Positions 40,349 to 41,189 of a stretch of DNA of 41,189 nucleotides are shown here, piece after piece. The stretch is from Helochares maculicollis (Eukaryota > Arthropoda > Insecta > Coleoptera > Hydrophilidae). The position numbers and the translations under genes were made by a program. The stretch lies in NCBI GenBank assembly GCA_033557835.1, contig JAWQRO010000370.1, positions 1-41,189 of the forward strand, written 5' to 3'. The notes below the pieces were generated by a model that saw only the letters and a list, made by a program, of their open reading frames with translations, ran no database searches and was not told where the DNA came from. Numbering within the stretch: the stretch's first letter is position 1; every line of letters starts with the position of its first letter.

Positions 40349-40721
40349 CGAACTCTTTATAACAACTAGGGGGTAAAACCCGCGAAACAACACACATTCA
40401 TATTATTAATTTAATATTTATTTTTTAATTCTAATTATATTAATTAATACGTAATATCTCCTTTCACACATTTAAATATGTATATTATGATTCCGACGCC
40501 ATGACTAAAACAAAAGATGGAAGAAATTCTGAAGAAATCGCAGCTTGCTGAGATTTGGAGTGTGTTCGCTGCTTAAAACCAGAACAAAAGAGACACGTAC
40601 CCTACATCCGAATCAGCCCTTAGCACTCTAGGTCTCGCCGGCGCAAATGTAATGTCTAGATGATGGTAAAAGAAAGAAAATTTTTTGTATGTGTGAATTG
40701 TATGGCTTTCGTTAAGCACAA

Positions 40722-40727
40722 AATAAA
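40722..40727 (+). terminator. Proximal poly(A) signal AATAAA
   Basis: Perfect AATAAA followed within 25 bases by a T/TG-rich stretch (TACTGTTTTGTTTATTG), the arrangement of a genuine cleavage site. Confidence 0.75.
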
Positions 40728-40852
40728 CAATACTGTTTTGTTTATTGTACATTTGATTTGTGTGTTCTTACATTACATTACATTTTATCCTTTTACATCA
40801 TTCTTTACAATCTGTATTTATTTTGATGTTTATTGTTAAATATTTATTGTAA

Positions 40853-40858
40853 AATAAA
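40853..40858 (+). terminator. Distal poly(A) signal AATAAA
   Basis: Second perfect AATAAA in AT-rich sequence, about 130 bases downstream. Fly Mhc also uses more than one poly(A) site. Confidence 0.55.
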
Positions 40859-40880
40859 TAGATTATATTAATAAGTTTTA

Positions 40881-41189
40881 AGGATGACTTTTGTTCCCCA
40901 ATACACTCCCACTTCCTCTTTTAAATCAACAAAGTCGGGTTGATTTTTCCTTCAACACAGTTTGCACTTGGCAATACGGATGTTTATGAGCACCGTCGTG
41001 AACACCCGCGTTCGGGGAACGCATTGCAACGGTCGCGGGAACGACCGATGCATCGTATTCCTTTAGCGGCCGGTTCGAGGAATGAATTGCAAGGGGCGTG
41101 AGAACACTTAACTAACGGGCTAGTGCCGGTTTGAAAAACGCCCTTTTTTGTCTAAATGCTCGACTGTGTTAAAAACCGGAAATGTTATT
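40881..41189. other. 3' flank, with a degenerate tandem repeat
   Basis: No gene seen. GTTCGGGGAACGCATTGCAA near 41010, GTTCGAGGAATGAATTGCAA near 41073 and GTTTGAAAAACGCCC near 41131 look like three diverged copies of a repeat of about 62 bp. Confidence 0.5.

Larger units (their letters stand above)
40301..40880 (+). other. 3' untranslated region
   Basis: AT-rich, starting with an ATT/T-rich run (40320-40345). It probably ends after one of the two poly(A) signals that follow. Confidence 0.75.

Overview
The window holds one gene on the + strand, from its 5' flank to its poly(A) signals: an arthropod muscle myosin heavy chain (Mhc). The exon order, the sets of mutually exclusive exons and the encoded protein (1,963 or 1,949 residues, depending on the tail) match the single Mhc gene of flies and other pancrustaceans almost residue for residue in the rod. 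This points to a hexapod or close relative. I cannot name the species from the sequence. No bacterial-type genes, tRNA, rRNA or CRISPR array were seen.

Layout. 1-2249 is 5' flank, with an antisense fragment of a dispersed element (about 379-500) and a decayed non-LTR reverse transcriptase tail (about 620-1055). A candidate TATA/Inr/DPE core promoter lies at 2250-2312. The coding exons run from the ATG at 4990 to the stop at 40298-40300. Six clusters of alternative exons interrupt the constant exons: exon 3 (2 copies), exon 7 (4), exon 9 relay (5), loop 2 (2), exon 11 converter (3) and exon 15 hinge (2). An optional penultimate exon carries its own stop. If all choices are independent this gives 960 possible proteins. 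Clusters are named after their fly equivalents; constant exons are called C1 to C17 here.

How it works together. C1 to C12 encode the motor (P-loop, switch I, switch II, relay, loop 2, SH1/SH2 helices, converter) and the light-chain-binding neck. C13 to C17 encode the coiled-coil rod that assembles into thick filaments. Each alternative cluster changes one mechanically important surface element while the rest stays fixed.

The most interesting region is the C12-C13 intron. It contains a perfect CTATAAATAG (TATA box and MEF2 consensus in one) and, further on, an ATG in strong context that reads in frame through the C13 splice acceptor into the rod. This suggests an internal promoter for a headless, rod-only product like the fly myosin rod protein. 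Other notable points are GC (not GT) donors on two of three converter exons, an alternative loop-2 pair, a 51-base spacer between exons 3a and 3b, and a different private minisatellite in nearly every long intron. The exon 10 to loop 2 intron also carries a composite repeat element with a 44-bp satellite, other copies of which occur nearby and in the 5' flank.
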